DNA of 64,000 bases from Lachnospiraceae bacterium (lineage in GTDB: Bacteria; Bacillota; Clostridia; Lachnospirales; Lachnospiraceae). The position numbers and the translations under genes were made by a program. The stretch covers positions 1 to 64,000 of the forward strand of contig SVEZ01000001.1 of NCBI GenBank assembly GCA_015057115.1, in the 5' to 3' direction. Position 1 is the first letter of the stretch. The number at the start of each line of letters is the position of its first letter. This document shows positions 40,991 through 50,236 of this stretch, piece after piece. The notes beneath the pieces were generated by a model. It had not been told where the DNA came from, made no database searches, and saw only the letters and a program-made list of their open reading frames with translations.

Positions 40991-41059
40991 TGCTACCTCC
41001 TCCACTCCTTCTCATATTACATTCTAAACTTCCAAATTGCACCTTTCGTCGGTAGTACA

Positions 41060-41320
41060 AAATTTTGTGTTTTTAATTCTTACCTACGAAGAGCTATTCC
41101 CTCGCTGTCAGTAGGTAAGAAAATCGTTTAATATCACGTTTTTAATGCTTTTCTCCTTCAACAATCCCAAATCATTCCCGAAGATTGCTCTAATTTACCT
41201 ACTGTACCCCGACACTGTGCATTTAAGTCTGTAAACGGATTTTTTCGCATACCTACCAAACGAAAGAAAACCACCCTTGTGTAGGTAGTTTTCTCAAAAC
41301 AGCTTTTTTCGATTACCCAC
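41060..41320. repeat. Degenerate GTAGGTA/TACCTAC repeat region A
   Basis: Between 40990 and 41354 no gene is credible. TTACCTAC (41080) and GTAGGTAA (41111) form an inverted pair; further copies are TTACCTAC at 41195, TACCTACC at 41250 and GTAGGTAG at 41281. The segment 41281-41320, with CAAAACAGCTTTTTTCG at its core, closely matches 56368-56411 in region B. A dispersed repeat family of unknown function. Confidence 0.6.
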
Positions 41321-41353
41321 GGATTCCTCAAATGGGACTTCCGGTATGTAACT

Positions 41354-41572
41354 CTACCCCAACTTCTTTCGATACCGGTTATAATAAATAACCGCGGACA
41401 CAATATTCACTGCTGCCAGTGCCATATCCAACACAAAACGGCCGTTGGAAAAACCGCCTTTTTGTGTCATGGCAAGGCCCAAAAACAGCAACACTAACAC
41501 CATATTACAAATAAAGGTGTTGCGATCCCGCATTGGATCGTTTTTCTTCTTGTTATCTTTCTTTGCTTCCAT
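41354..41572 (-). CDS. Small membrane protein
   Basis: 72 residues. A charged N-terminus rich in Lys/Asp (MEAKKDNKKKND), a hydrophobic segment (ICNMVLVLLFLGLAMT), a second one (MALAAVNIVSAVIYY) and a basic end. AAAGGTATAG precedes ATG, 14 bases after the L,D-transpeptidase stop, so it is the last gene of the envelope operon. Family not recognised. Confidence 0.65.
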   Translation of the reverse strand: MEAKKDNKKKNDPMRDRNTFICNMVLVLLFLGLAMTQKGGFSNGRFVLDMALAAVNIVSAVIYYNRYRKKLG

Positions 41573-41586
41573 TTCTCTATACCTTT

Positions 41587-43020
41587 CTAGTCATCTTCTT
41601 TCACATAGGAGAACGCGTTGGAAACCTGAGCCGCCGTATTGGTCAGCTTCACTTTCTCCCGATAATATGCTACCACCGGTGTTCCAACTTCTATCATGGA
41701 GAAAAGCTTCTCCGCCTTCTTGGCCGGGATGTTGACACAACCGTGAGAGCCATTGGTCTTGTAGATTTCCTTGCCAAACTCAGATCGCCAGCTGGCGTCA
41801 TGAATTCCAATATTGTAGGCAAATGGCATGAAATATTTTACGTCTGAGGAATAATTCTCTCCCACCAAGGTTGCATTCCTCTCTTTGTATACGATTTTAT
41901 AAACACCATCCACAGAACCGTTATGATGGCTTAAATTACCGGAAACAATGCTGGTGGAAAGCTTCTTCTTCCCTTCTTTGTAATACCAAAGCTTCTGCTT
42001 GGTATAATCAATTTCTATGTAGGTATCGCCAATATCATCCAGGCCGCTCTTTAATGCCCGTTGCTCATATATCGGCTCACGGCTCACTTCCTTGCCGGCG
42101 GCAAGGTCTGCCATAATTTGCTCTGCTTCCTTGGCTTTATTGATAACCCAGCCGTAATCACCACCACCGATTTTGACCTTATCGCCTTTGGTGGTTTTAA
42201 ATTCCCGGACATCTCCGTAGGTATTGTATTTTGTAGCCAGGTATTGCACAAATTTCGCCACTTTTTCCGGATCAACAGATACCTTTCCTTTTTTGGTTAC
42301 TTTGATTAGCTTTAAAATATCATCTCCGGAAAGATTTTCGTCTTCTCCCTCAATCTCATAGTGAATGGAGGTTGCAAGATACCCCTCTATTGCCTGAGCG
42401 GTTTCTTTCAAACTGGGATCGTCGGAAGTAATTGCCGGCTTCACATAGCAGTTATCCGATAAGGTTATGGTATATTCGCCCTGGGCAACCGCCTCGTTAA
42501 CCTCCGCCGTCAAAATCTCCGTAATCGGTTCATTTCCCAATACCTCCGGCACCATTTCATAGTGCTCCTCATCCAGTTCCATGTAAGCATCCTGCGGTTT
42601 TTCGATATATTCTTTTTCAAAAAGCGGCAGCTTCAAGGTCTCTTGTTGTAAAAGCGCTTCATCATAGGTAATTTCCGACTTGAGACTGTACTCATGCTTC
42701 TTACCCACTTCCAACGGCCATAAGAAATTGCTCTGACCTTTCAGAATCTTCTCTTCTTCGCCGGAATCCTTGTATGCATAGGAAAAATCCTCACCTTTAA
42801 TGGTAAAAGTAGAATCCTTCCGGTCCCGAATAGTCAGGATGTAACCTCTCGCTTTTCTTTTGTTTTTTGTAATGACATACTCCGGTGTTTTGTTACCGCA
42901 TTTTACGGAGTTGATGGAGGTTTTTGGAAAATAGTGTCCGCTAAAATACACTCCAACACCCACATAAACACCTGCCAGTACAATAAAAAACGCACTCGCT
43001 ATGATTGCTGCTTTTTTCAT
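41587..43020 (-). CDS. L,D-transpeptidase (YkuD) with putative PG-binding domain
   Basis: 477 residues. An uncleaved-looking N-terminal membrane helix (IIASAFFIVLAGVYVGVGVYF), a central region of the kind called putative peptidoglycan-binding 4 in Clostridia, and a C-terminal YkuD domain with IGIHDASW and NGSHGCVNIPAKKAEKLF carrying the catalytic Cys. Makes 3-3 cross-links in peptidoglycan or attaches proteins to it, outside the membrane. Lies at the end of a phospholipid operon. Confidence 0.92.
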   Translation of the reverse strand: MKKAAIIASAFFIVLAGVYVGVGVYFSGHYFPKTSINSVKCGNKTPEYVITKNKRKARGYILTIRDRKDSTFTIKGEDFSYAYKDSGEEEKILKGQSNFLWPLEVGKKHEYSLKSEITYDEALLQQETLKLPLFEKEYIEKPQDAYMELDEEHYEMVPEVLGNEPITEILTAEVNEAVAQGEYTITLSDNCYVKPAITSDDPSLKETAQAIEGYLATSIHYEIEGEDENLSGDDILKLIKVTKKGKVSVDPEKVAKFVQYLATKYNTYGDVREFKTTKGDKVKIGGGDYGWVINKAKEAEQIMADLAAGKEVSREPIYEQRALKSGLDDIGDTYIEIDYTKQKLWYYKEGKKKLSTSIVSGNLSHHNGSVDGVYKIVYKERNATLVGENYSSDVKYFMPFAYNIGIHDASWRSEFGKEIYKTNGSHGCVNIPAKKAEKLFSMIEVGTPVVAYYREKVKLTNTAAQVSNAFSYVKEDD

Positions 43021-43055
43021 TCTCAGTCACCTCTGTTTCGTAAGCTGTCCCTACG

Positions 43056-43517
43056 TTATTTACAAACATCCACCCATTCCGGATGATTCGTAAGACTTTC
43101 CAATTCATCTATTCCCAGACGAACTGCACTGTTTCCGCTTCCGCAAGCAGGATACACTTCGTCGTAAACCTTCAGGGATTCATCCAGATAAACCGTTACT
43201 CCATCATGAATTCCGAAGGGGCAAACGCCTCCGATGGCATGTCCGATAAAAGATTCTACCTCTTCTGGAGTCAGCATTTTGGCCTTGGCATGAAAAAGAT
43301 GCTTATATTTCGCATTATCAATCTTCTTGTCTCCGGCGCACAGAATCATAATGGGTTTTTCATCCACCTTAAAGGTCAGGGATTTCGCAATTTTCCCCGG
43401 TTCTGTTCCCACGGCCAAAGCTGCCAGTTCCACCGTCGCAGAAGATTCTTCAAATGTCAGCACCCGATCCCCAAAACCGGCTGCCGCTACATATTCCTTC
43501 GCTTTTTCAAATGCCAT
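43056..43517 (-). CDS. YbaK/EbsC-family aminoacyl-tRNA deacylase
   Basis: 153 residues from ATG 43517, following ATCTTTTA-poor sequence but beginning MAFEKAKEYVAAAGF as in the family; an earlier Met seven codons upstream overlaps psd. LTFKVDEKPIMILCAGDKKID and IGHAIGGVCPFGI are the editing-domain blocks. Probably hydrolyses mischarged tRNA (Cys-tRNAPro type or similar). Confidence 0.88.
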   Translation of the reverse strand: MAFEKAKEYVAAAGFGDRVLTFEESSATVELAALAVGTEPGKIAKSLTFKVDEKPIMILCAGDKKIDNAKYKHLFHAKAKMLTPEEVESFIGHAIGGVCPFGIHDGVTVYLDESLKVYDEVYPACGSGNSAVRLGIDELESLTNHPEWVDVCK

Positions 43518-43521
43518 ACTT

Positions 43522-44328
43522 TTATCCTCGCTTTCCAATACATTGTCCCTGTTTTACAGGTATCTCAATATGACGCTTCGTTGCCGCAAACCACTTGGGA
43601 TTAACAGAAACCGCATCCTTTTTTACCATAAGAATAATGGTGGAACCACCGTATTCAAAATAGCCCTTCTCCTGGCCTCTGCGCACACATGCCTTCTCAT
43701 GCAGATTTCGAATCCGTCCTACCAGCATAGCGCCGACTTCCATCTGAATCACATCCCCAAAGTGTTCTGTGTGAAGCAGGGTATATTCTCTGGCATTTTC
43801 CGTAAAAACCGGCACATTCCGAAGGGCAATGGGACGTACCGTATGCAGGAGTCCCGGAATAAATGTATTCCCTTCTTTGTGCGCATTATCCGGATAACAA
43901 TACCGGTGATAATGATGCACGCATAACCGGAATACATAGCAGGTTCCGCCTTCAAATTCCTCTGCCAGCTCTTTATTTCGCAAAAGATCTGCCACCCGAT
44001 AGTGACTCTGTTTTACCGGAAGTACCCTTCCCTGACGAATAGGATAGACACTCAAATAACCGTCGCAGGGTGACACCAGATGATCCGGATTAAAATCCAC
44101 CGGACGGTTTTTTCTTTTAATTTTTCGGCAAAAGCAATCGTTGAAGCTTTCGAATCGCTTGGGTTCGTATTCCTTTAAAGAAATATGATTCTTTTTCAGG
44201 AAAAAGGGAATCAAAATACGAGACCAGCTTGCATCAAGCATTTCTCCACAAAAAACGGAAAGGCGCGGATTCGTTAGAATTTTAAGCGCTGCCCGTCCTA
44301 CACAGGTTTCATACAAAAACTTAAGCAT
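43522..44328 (-). CDS. psd: Phosphatidylserine decarboxylase
   Basis: 268 residues. VSPCDGYLSVYPI early and the C-terminal GYFEYGGSTIILM, where the GST Ser becomes the pyruvoyl group by self-cleavage. Converts phosphatidylserine to phosphatidylethanolamine at the membrane. It follows pssA by 41 bases, its metabolic partner. Confidence 0.95.
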   Translation of the reverse strand: MLKFLYETCVGRAALKILTNPRLSVFCGEMLDASWSRILIPFFLKKNHISLKEYEPKRFESFNDCFCRKIKRKNRPVDFNPDHLVSPCDGYLSVYPIRQGRVLPVKQSHYRVADLLRNKELAEEFEGGTCYVFRLCVHHYHRYCYPDNAHKEGNTFIPGLLHTVRPIALRNVPVFTENAREYTLLHTEHFGDVIQMEVGAMLVGRIRNLHEKACVRRGQEKGYFEYGGSTIILMVKKDAVSVNPKWFAATKRHIEIPVKQGQCIGKRG

Positions 44329-44369
44329 CCTCTTCCACTCCTTTCCGATTTAAAGTCGGTCCTATAAAA

Positions 44370-45068
44370 TTATCTCCAACGCAAAAATGCCATAATAACC
44401 AATCCCAGGAAATCAATGGCTCCGATTCCCACCATAATCAGGATTCCTCTCATTCCCGGCTTTCTTACAGGAATCGGCATCAAAAATGCCAATGATGAAA
44501 GAATCATTCCCACAAAATAAAATGGTGTAATATCCCAGGGAGTAATGTACTGCAGGGATACAACCAACGGAAATACCAACGCTGCGCTGGTTACAGGCAG
44601 ACCCTCATAATACTTTCGGGTACCGCCTTCCTTCTGCTGCCGTTCTTCTTCCATAACATTAAAATATGCCAGACGAATCAGGGTTGCCAGCATATAGATA
44701 ATCATAATGGCATAAAACATGCTGATGAAGGGAAAGGTGGACATCTTTTCCACGTGATGTCTCGGAAGCTCCGGAATTGCCGGAAGCACCCGAAGCATTG
44801 CATTTCCGATACAGGCCGGAAGCACACCAAAGGCCACTAAATCCGCCAATGAGTCAATCTGAATACCAAACTTGCACTCACAAACCGTTCGATTCTTCTT
44901 GCTTCGTGCCACTTTTCCATCAAAAGCATCACACAAACCGCATATCATTAAAAAGAATATTCCAAGGTACGGATGACCGCCGCCATTTAAGCAAACTAAA
45001 ATACCGGTTCCCGCAGAAGCCAAAGAGGCGTAGGTCAGCCACACTGTATAATCATAATATCCCAGCAT
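44370..45068 (-). CDS. pssA: CDP-diacylglycerol-serine O-phosphatidyltransferase
   Basis: 232 residues from ATG 45068, which follows GGGAGAAAAAC and overlaps the flippase stop by 17 bases; an earlier Met at 45104 has no clear site. The CDP-alcohol phosphotransferase signature is CDAFDGKVARSKKNR, then FGIQIDSLADLVAFG with the paired Asp. About seven membrane helices. Makes phosphatidylserine for psd. Confidence 0.93.
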   Translation of the reverse strand: MLGYYDYTVWLTYASLASAGTGILVCLNGGGHPYLGIFFLMICGLCDAFDGKVARSKKNRTVCECKFGIQIDSLADLVAFGVLPACIGNAMLRVLPAIPELPRHHVEKMSTFPFISMFYAIMIIYMLATLIRLAYFNVMEEERQQKEGGTRKYYEGLPVTSAALVFPLVVSLQYITPWDITPFYFVGMILSSLAFLMPIPVRKPGMRGILIMVGIGAIDFLGLVIMAFLRWR

Positions 45069-46095
45069 GTTTTTCTCCCAACTTTCTATGAATGTATCCA
45101 ACAATAACTACAAATAAACCAACTGTCACACTACCGTAAAAGGTAATTCCACGGCATAACAATTCCATGGTAACCACTTCGCTTTTAGAAAGCACCTGCT
45201 GCAAACCATCTAACATCAGATAGTCCGCAATACCCATGCCTCCCGGAATGGGCACACAGTTAGACCCCAAGGCTACAAAGCATTGAATTACACTAACATG
45301 CCATGCCTTGCCAAGTCCATATCCCATGGACATAAATACAAAAAAGCTCACGGCAATCTGGGAAATTCTCTGTAAGAGATTCCAGAAAAAGATTTCCAGT
45401 AAAAGATGGCCGTGTCCGAAAATCGTTTCCGCACACTCGCCATATTCCTGTATCAACCGTTCTAACCGCTTCCTTCGCTTCTCCGCACGCTTCACCATAT
45501 GAAGTTTCTCCAAAATATGCAAAAACCACTCACAAATGCCGTGAAGCAACGATGCCTTTTTAAGGAGCATGTAAAAGAAAATTCCCAGTCCTATGAGTAC
45601 CAGCCCCCCGGCTGCAATCAAAAGTCTTGCGACTATGGAGAATTCCCGGAAGTAACCAAATCCGAATACCACAGCCAACCCGCTTAAAACCAAAAGCGCT
45701 GCCGTGTACATCACAAGGTTAATCAGCAAAGATGCCGTAACAGCCGATGCCGGAATTCCATCCTTTAACATAAAATAGGCACTTGCAGGCTGTCCTCCGG
45801 AAGCGGAAGGCGTTACCGCCGAAAAATATACATCCGCACCACCGTAGGTAATACCCTGCATTACCTTCCGTTTGTATCCCAATCGTTTCGTAATCCGAAT
45901 CAATGCCATACCTTCAAAAAAGATAAAGCCGAACATACTGGCAAATGCCATCAACAGCCATCCAGGATTCGCCCGGTGCAAAAACTGGCGAAGCATTTCC
46001 ATCGAAAATTCTTTGCTTTGGGATGTGATAGCATATACTGTCAATCCTGCCAGTATTAAGGAAATCACAGCCCATACTATTTTTTTTCTATCCAT
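45052..46095 (-). CDS. LPG-synthase-type transmembrane flippase domain protein
   Basis: 347 residues, about eight membrane helices, matching the N-terminal flippase domain of MprF-like proteins (AVTPSASGGQPASAYFMLKDG, NCVPIPGGMGIADYLMLDG). The C-terminal lysyl-transferase domain is absent. It may flip a lipid made by this operon. Interestingly a DUF2156-GNAT protein at 59668, the other half of MprF-like fold, is encoded elsewhere. Confidence 0.87.
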   Translation of the reverse strand: MDRKKIVWAVISLILAGLTVYAITSQSKEFSMEMLRQFLHRANPGWLLMAFASMFGFIFFEGMALIRITKRLGYKRKVMQGITYGGADVYFSAVTPSASGGQPASAYFMLKDGIPASAVTASLLINLVMYTAALLVLSGLAVVFGFGYFREFSIVARLLIAAGGLVLIGLGIFFYMLLKKASLLHGICEWFLHILEKLHMVKRAEKRRKRLERLIQEYGECAETIFGHGHLLLEIFFWNLLQRISQIAVSFFVFMSMGYGLGKAWHVSVIQCFVALGSNCVPIPGGMGIADYLMLDGLQQVLSKSEVVTMELLCRGITFYGSVTVGLFVVIVGYIHRKLGEKHAGIL

Positions 46096-46741
46096 TTTTT
46101 CTACTTTCTATTTTTCTGCTAATCCATAACCCAAGTTCTACAACTATAACTGCCCCCACCATGTCTACTACCATGTGCTGCTTCAGAAATACGGTGGAAG
46201 CAAATACCAGCAGTGAAAAAATCAAAACCACCGGCGCCACCCATTTGGGCAAATTCTTCATCTGCATAATGCCCCGAAAACAAGTCCAGCTTTCCAGGCA
46301 ATGGATGGACGGAAACAGATTGTTTGGCGCATCCATTATATATACAACCCCCGTAAGCTGTTCCCAGATTCCACCTCCGGCAATTTCCGGACGCAAAATC
46401 GTGGTGGGGTATACCACAAACGCCACCAGACAACAGGCTTTGGCAATCAGTTCTCCTCTGCAAACGTATCTGCAGAAAGCTTCATTTTCTCTCGCAATCA
46501 AAATATAACAGATTACCCACTGAGCAAAGGCCAGCAGATAAACCGACACAAATCCCGGCACAAAAGGTATCATGCCGTCCAAGGGCAATGCCATGGAATG
46601 GTGCACCCGTCCATTGGTAAACAAGCGGGTCACAAAGTATGTCACAAAATTCAAAACCAGCATCGCACCTATGGGCACAACGCTGTACTTCGGTATAATT
46701 CGAAATAATCTCTCCCTCACAACTCCTCGTTCCTTTCCCAT
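46088..46741 (-). CDS. PAP2-family phosphatase
   Basis: 217 residues, six membrane helices. NLFPSIHCLESWTCF and STVFLKQHMVVDM are the second and third PAP2 motifs (His catalytic), although the first, Lys-rich motif is not obvious. Probably a membrane lipid phosphatase, or a phosphatidylinositol/inositolphosphotransferase relative. First gene of the envelope operon, driven by the promoter at 46766-46795. Confidence 0.85.
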   Translation of the reverse strand: MGKERGVVRERLFRIIPKYSVVPIGAMLVLNFVTYFVTRLFTNGRVHHSMALPLDGMIPFVPGFVSVYLLAFAQWVICYILIARENEAFCRYVCRGELIAKACCLVAFVVYPTTILRPEIAGGGIWEQLTGVVYIMDAPNNLFPSIHCLESWTCFRGIMQMKNLPKWVAPVVLIFSLLVFASTVFLKQHMVVDMVGAVIVVELGLWISRKIESRKNG

Positions 46742-46765
46742 CTATCTCCCAAAATAGACTGTTTT

Positions 46766-46795
46766 ATTATAAACCAAGTCAGGGTAATCTGTCAA
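46766..46795 (-). promoter_or_regulatory. Promoter of the envelope/phospholipid operon
   Basis: TTGACA (complement of 46790-46795), 18 bases, TATAAT (46766-46771). It reads into the PAP2 gene. Confidence 0.85.
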
Positions 46796-46848
46796 TGAAG
46801 CCCCGATTTTGTAAGCCTTTTGTAAGATTTACCCTTCTCCACGCAAAA

Positions 46849-46882
46849 AAAAGATGCCGCTCATCTAACGGCACCTTCTTAC
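46849..46882 (-). terminator. Terminator after the DUF6033-like gene
   Basis: On the minus strand AAGGTGCCG and CGGCATCTT flank a ~9-base loop, followed by eight T. It lies just beyond the stop codon at 46903. Confidence 0.8.
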
Positions 46883-46902
46883 TTTTCTTCTTATACAATA
46901 AG

Positions 46903-47538
46903 TTATACGGAATAATCGATCTTATCTCCGGTCTGGATTTCCTCAAGAGGAAGCTTATCCCAATCAATTTGATCAATTTTCTCAAAAAGATCCTGTAACC
47001 CGGTGGCAGTAAGATCTGTATGTCTCGCCATAATCTTATCCTTCTGCTCGCTTAACTGCTCAAGCTGTGCATAAATGGAAAGGCTTTGATCTTCCTTAAA
47101 GGAAATCGCAACATGCTCCAGAGTAGCTCCGCCTTTTAACTCCTGTCCTAAGGCACGGTTGATACCCAGACGCTCAGCGATGGACTTGGATAACTCCACA
47201 GCCTTCTCCATACCGGCAGTTTTCTCTTTTGCATAGGCTTCATTGTCAGCCATTTTCTCCAACTCTTCGCTGGTAAAAATTACGGAAAACTCTTTATCGC
47301 TTTTACCCAACTGCTCCTGCATCTCTTCCTGGCCGTCTGCGGCAATGAAATTGTAATCCCCGTAAGTCTTTCTTAACTTTTCCAGATACGCTTTCGCCTT
47401 GTCGGAAAGATTCCCTTCTGTCTTGGTCAGTTCTTTATCGACTTTGTCTGTTTTCTTTGCCCCGGTGGTTTTGGAAGTTTTGGTCTTCTCCAACGGCTGA
47501 TTTAAATTCTTATTGTTAACGCCAATTCCCTGAATCAT
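46903..47538 (-). CDS. DUF6033-like unknown protein
   Basis: 211 residues, no signal peptide, Lys/Thr-rich disordered start (KTSKTTGAKKTDKVDKELTK), then helical. SDKAKAYLEKLRKTYGDYNFI resembles the DUF6033 proteins common in Lachnospiraceae. EEMQEQLGKSDKEFSVIFTSEELEKMA is followed by a coiled-coil-like region. GGAGGTCCG precedes ATG. Third gene of a unit with FIST and MCP; may be part of the same signalling or motility regulon. Confidence 0.65.
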   Translation of the reverse strand: MIQGIGVNNKNLNQPLEKTKTSKTTGAKKTDKVDKELTKTEGNLSDKAKAYLEKLRKTYGDYNFIAADGQEEMQEQLGKSDKEFSVIFTSEELEKMADNEAYAKEKTAGMEKAVELSKSIAERLGINRALGQELKGGATLEHVAISFKEDQSLSIYAQLEQLSEQKDKIMARHTDLTATGLQDLFEKIDQIDWDKLPLEEIQTGDKIDYSV

Positions 47539-47573
47539 AATTCGGACCTCCTTTTCCTTATTGATTGGTGAAT

Positions 47574-48533
47574 TTATTCTTTACAAATCCGGTCAACAAC
47601 GGCCGGATACTGATCCAAAATATTGGAAATATCCTCGAAGATCAAACTCTTCTGAGTGATGTTTCTTGACATTGCTTCAATGTTACTCTCCACATCCTCA
47701 TAAAATGCTTTGGATGTATCGATGGTATCGTTTACAGAATCCAGATGCTGGGAACACTCCTCAAAAGCCTTGTCCATATCTGCACTCTGATCATCAATCT
47801 CTTTGGCAACTTCACGAATACTGGTTACCACTTCTTCCGTCTGATTAATATGCTCCAAGGACTCTGCCATAGCTTTTCTGGTTTCTTCCAAAGATTCCAT
47901 CAAGTGCTTGTTGTTTGCCTCCAGCTTCTCCATGGAATCACCGATGGATTCTACCAGATTCTTGGTATCTACGGAAAGCAGGTTAACCTGCTCTGCAACT
48001 ACGGCAAATCCTCGTCCGGTCTCACCGGCTCTGGCCGCTTCAATGGAAGCATTTAATGCTAACAGGTTGGTCTGGTTTGCAATACCACTAATCTGCTGAA
48101 CCGTGTCCATAATGGCTTTGAAGTTCTCGTTAAATTCATTAACGACCTCACCCACATCTGCAATCATTTCGTCTACGGAAATGGATGCCTGTCTCACATT
48201 CTCGATATCTCCCTTGGATTCCTCCGCTGTCTGATGAATCTTTTCTACAATGGCGCTAAAATTCTTCGTAACATCCGTTACTTCTTCAAACTTGCTCTGG
48301 AAGTCCTGAACCACTCCTTTTATCATCTGGTCCTGCTCCTGCAGTGCCTCAAAAGAATGGCGAATTCCCCGGAAGTCTTCCTCTTCTCTCTGCAATTTGT
48401 TCTTCTCATTTGCCAGATACTTGCTGGACTCTATAATTGGCGACAGTTTCTTTCTCAACTCTGCCGTATTCTCTTTTGGTTTCTGCTGCGTCGGTGCAGC
48501 CTTTACTTCTGTATTCTTTTTTCTGCCAAACAT
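47574..48533 (-). CDS. Soluble methyl-accepting chemotaxis protein
   Basis: 319 residues, no membrane helix. The hairpin tip [20 protein letters not shown] and [11 protein letters not shown] are present; the N-terminus is a coiled coil with a Lys-rich start. It is a cytosolic chemoreceptor lacking a recognisable sensor domain and probably takes its input from the FIST protein encoded just upstream. Confidence 0.92.
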   Translation of the reverse strand: MFGRKKNTEVKAAPTQQKPKENTAELRKKLSPIIESSKYLANEKNKLQREEEDFRGIRHSFEALQEQDQMIKGVVQDFQSKFEEVTDVTKNFSAIVEKIHQTAEESKGDIENVRQASISVDEMIADVGEVVNEFNENFKAIMDTVQQISGIANQTNLLALNASIEAARAGETGRGFAVVAEQVNLLSVDTKNLVESIGDSMEKLEANNKHLMESLEETRKAMAESLEHINQTEEVVTSIREVAKEIDDQSADMDKAFEECSQHLDSVNDTIDTSKAFYEDVESNIEAMSRNITQKSLIFEDISNILDQYPAVVDRICKE

Positions 48534-48560
48534 CTGTTATTCCTCCTTGAATACCTTTTT

Positions 48561-49655
48561 CTATGAAAAGATAGCACATACCATGGTCTGGTTTACGTGC
48601 TGACGATTATACTGCTCACCGCCGCCAATGTAGCCTGCAAAAGGTGCCACATCTGACATATTCTTTAAGAACTCGTTCAAATACCCTTCTTTCTCAAAAA
48701 GCATATAACGGTAAATACAGTTAATTGCAAAAATCATGGAAGGTTTTGCCACCAGCTCTTTAATCTGTCCTCTGGTTTCCCGGTTAATCTCTTTGTAATC
48801 CAAAAGCTTCAAAATATACAGCGCATCGTTCTGGTTAACACGCTTGTAGTTGGAAATTGCTCCGTTGGAGGTTACACCATTCATGGAGGCAATGTAAATA
48901 TCCTGATTGATGATTCGTCCAAAAGGCTCTTTTAAAACATTATCAACAATCTTATTCTTATCTACTCCGGTTTCTTCCGCATAAACAACAGCCGCCGGAC
49001 GATGATCCAATTCTACGACCTCTCTGTTTTCCATGTTCACCTTGGTTGCAATGTGAACCGGACCGTCGGATTTGTCGTAAATATTCTCTCGAAACACATA
49101 CGCCTTGCCATTGGTGTTCCGAACAACCATGTACGCACAGGCATCCCCATAGACCTTTCCGTTAAAAGCAACAAGGGACGGTTTTCCTTCCGGCGCACCA
49201 TACACCGTTCCGCCTGCCAGTCCTACACCCTTGGGAACAAGCACCGTATTCATGGAGGAAACCAGCGCCTCCTCGTTGTTGGTACAAAATTCCAAGCACA
49301 AAGTATCGTCTGTTTTCGGTGATACTCGTTTTACACTGTCCGCAAGTCTCCACATATCCGACAAGGGATCGCTTTTCAGATTTCGGATTAAGCCTGCCGA
49401 CAGCTGGGCCTCCCCGGTAATGGCTGTCATCACCAATAAACTCTTATCCCCAATGGTGGTGCCATGGTAACAAATACCTGCTGTACCAATTGTCGGCGTC
49501 TCCGGATATTTCTTCTTAAGTTCTGCCGCTATCTCAGTAAGTCGTTGATAATCACACATAAAAATGATTCCCAACGGTTTCTCTACCCCGGTACTAACCT
49601 CTGCTACTGCCTCCTGAACTCCCGGCTTCTTACTGGATTTAATTATGCTTTTCAT
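48561..49655 (-). CDS. FIST-domain sensory protein
   Basis: 364 residues. The FIST N-terminal part (GIIFMCDY..LTEIAAELKKKYP, PTIGTAGICYHG) and FIST-C (DHRPAAVVYAEETGVD ... FGRIINQDIYI, AINCIYRYMLFEKEG and FAGYIGGGEQ) are clear. FIST is a cytosolic sensory domain often paired with MCPs or kinases; amino acid binding has been suggested. With the soluble MCP 27 bases downstream it makes a plausible two-protein receptor. Confidence 0.88.
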   Translation of the reverse strand: MKSIIKSSKKPGVQEAVAEVSTGVEKPLGIIFMCDYQRLTEIAAELKKKYPETPTIGTAGICYHGTTIGDKSLLVMTAITGEAQLSAGLIRNLKSDPLSDMWRLADSVKRVSPKTDDTLCLEFCTNNEEALVSSMNTVLVPKGVGLAGGTVYGAPEGKPSLVAFNGKVYGDACAYMVVRNTNGKAYVFRENIYDKSDGPVHIATKVNMENREVVELDHRPAAVVYAEETGVDKNKIVDNVLKEPFGRIINQDIYIASMNGVTSNGAISNYKRVNQNDALYILKLLDYKEINRETRGQIKELVAKPSMIFAINCIYRYMLFEKEGYLNEFLKNMSDVAPFAGYIGGGEQYNRQHVNQTMVCAIFS

Positions 49656-49704
49656 AGTAACCCTCCTTGAAGTATTATACGCATTCTGACCTTGTATAAA
49701 AGCG

Positions 49705-49748
49705 CAATAGGGAAGACTGAATCAATTCGAATTCAGACTTCCCTATTG
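49705..49748 (-). terminator. Terminator of the SCP2-like gene
   Basis: CAATAGGGAAGACTGAAT (49705-49722) pairs with ATTCAGACTTCCCTATTG (49731-49748), 17 of 18 matches, directly after the stop codon at 49750. Confidence 0.82.
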
Positions 49749-49749
49749 T

Positions 49750-50139
49750 TTATTTCTTTTTAGTTGTTTTTGTTGTTGTTTTCTTTGTTGTCGTCTTCTT
49801 TGTTGCCTTCTCTTTAGCTGGCTCTACCGCCTCGTAAATGGCAATTCCCTGATCCAAATCTCCCCAAGCCTTCAGTCTATCACTCCTGTATGCTTCTAAA
49901 AGATCTGCCTTCTTAGCTGCCATATCCAAAGCAGTCTGGTAATCCGTTGTAAGGATTAAATTCCGATCGTAGTACTCATATGGCTGTACATCAATCTTTC
50001 CTTCGGCAAACTCCACATAAAACGCTCCCTCTGCTTCTCCTTCAATATTAAATTGAACAGCAAAGTGTTGTTCTACTTTAGATGCGTCCAGCTTCTGATA
50101 GAGGCTGCGCAATTCCTTTACAAGTTCACGGTATGTCAT
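49750..50139 (-). CDS. SCP2-like lipid-binding domain protein with Lys/Thr-rich tail
   Basis: 129 residues. Residues ~1-105 fit an SCP2 sterol-carrier fold (FNIEGEAEGAFYVEF, LTTDYQTALDMAAKKADLLEA, GDLDQGIAIY). The C-terminal ~20 residues are a low-complexity KTTTKKTTTK-type basic tail, reminiscent of nucleic acid or surface binding. Function unknown. Confidence 0.7.
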   Translation of the reverse strand: MTYRELVKELRSLYQKLDASKVEQHFAVQFNIEGEAEGAFYVEFAEGKIDVQPYEYYDRNLILTTDYQTALDMAAKKADLLEAYRSDRLKAWGDLDQGIAIYEAVEPAKEKATKKTTTKKTTTKTTKKK

Positions 50140-50236
50140 ATTCTATTCCTCCGTTAGTTTGTCAGTTATATGGATGCATTTGTATACACCCGCGCCTCAC
50201 TCTATATTACCAGATAAATGTGTCTATCTTGTTACA

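Noticed and set aside
41158..41403. 81-codon minus ORF in repeat region A
   Set aside because: Built from degenerate GTAGGTA repeats and overlaps the start region of repeats; no convincing start.
46779..46985. 68-codon minus ORF downstream of the DUF6033-like gene
   Set aside because: Runs through the terminator and the end of the real gene in another frame.
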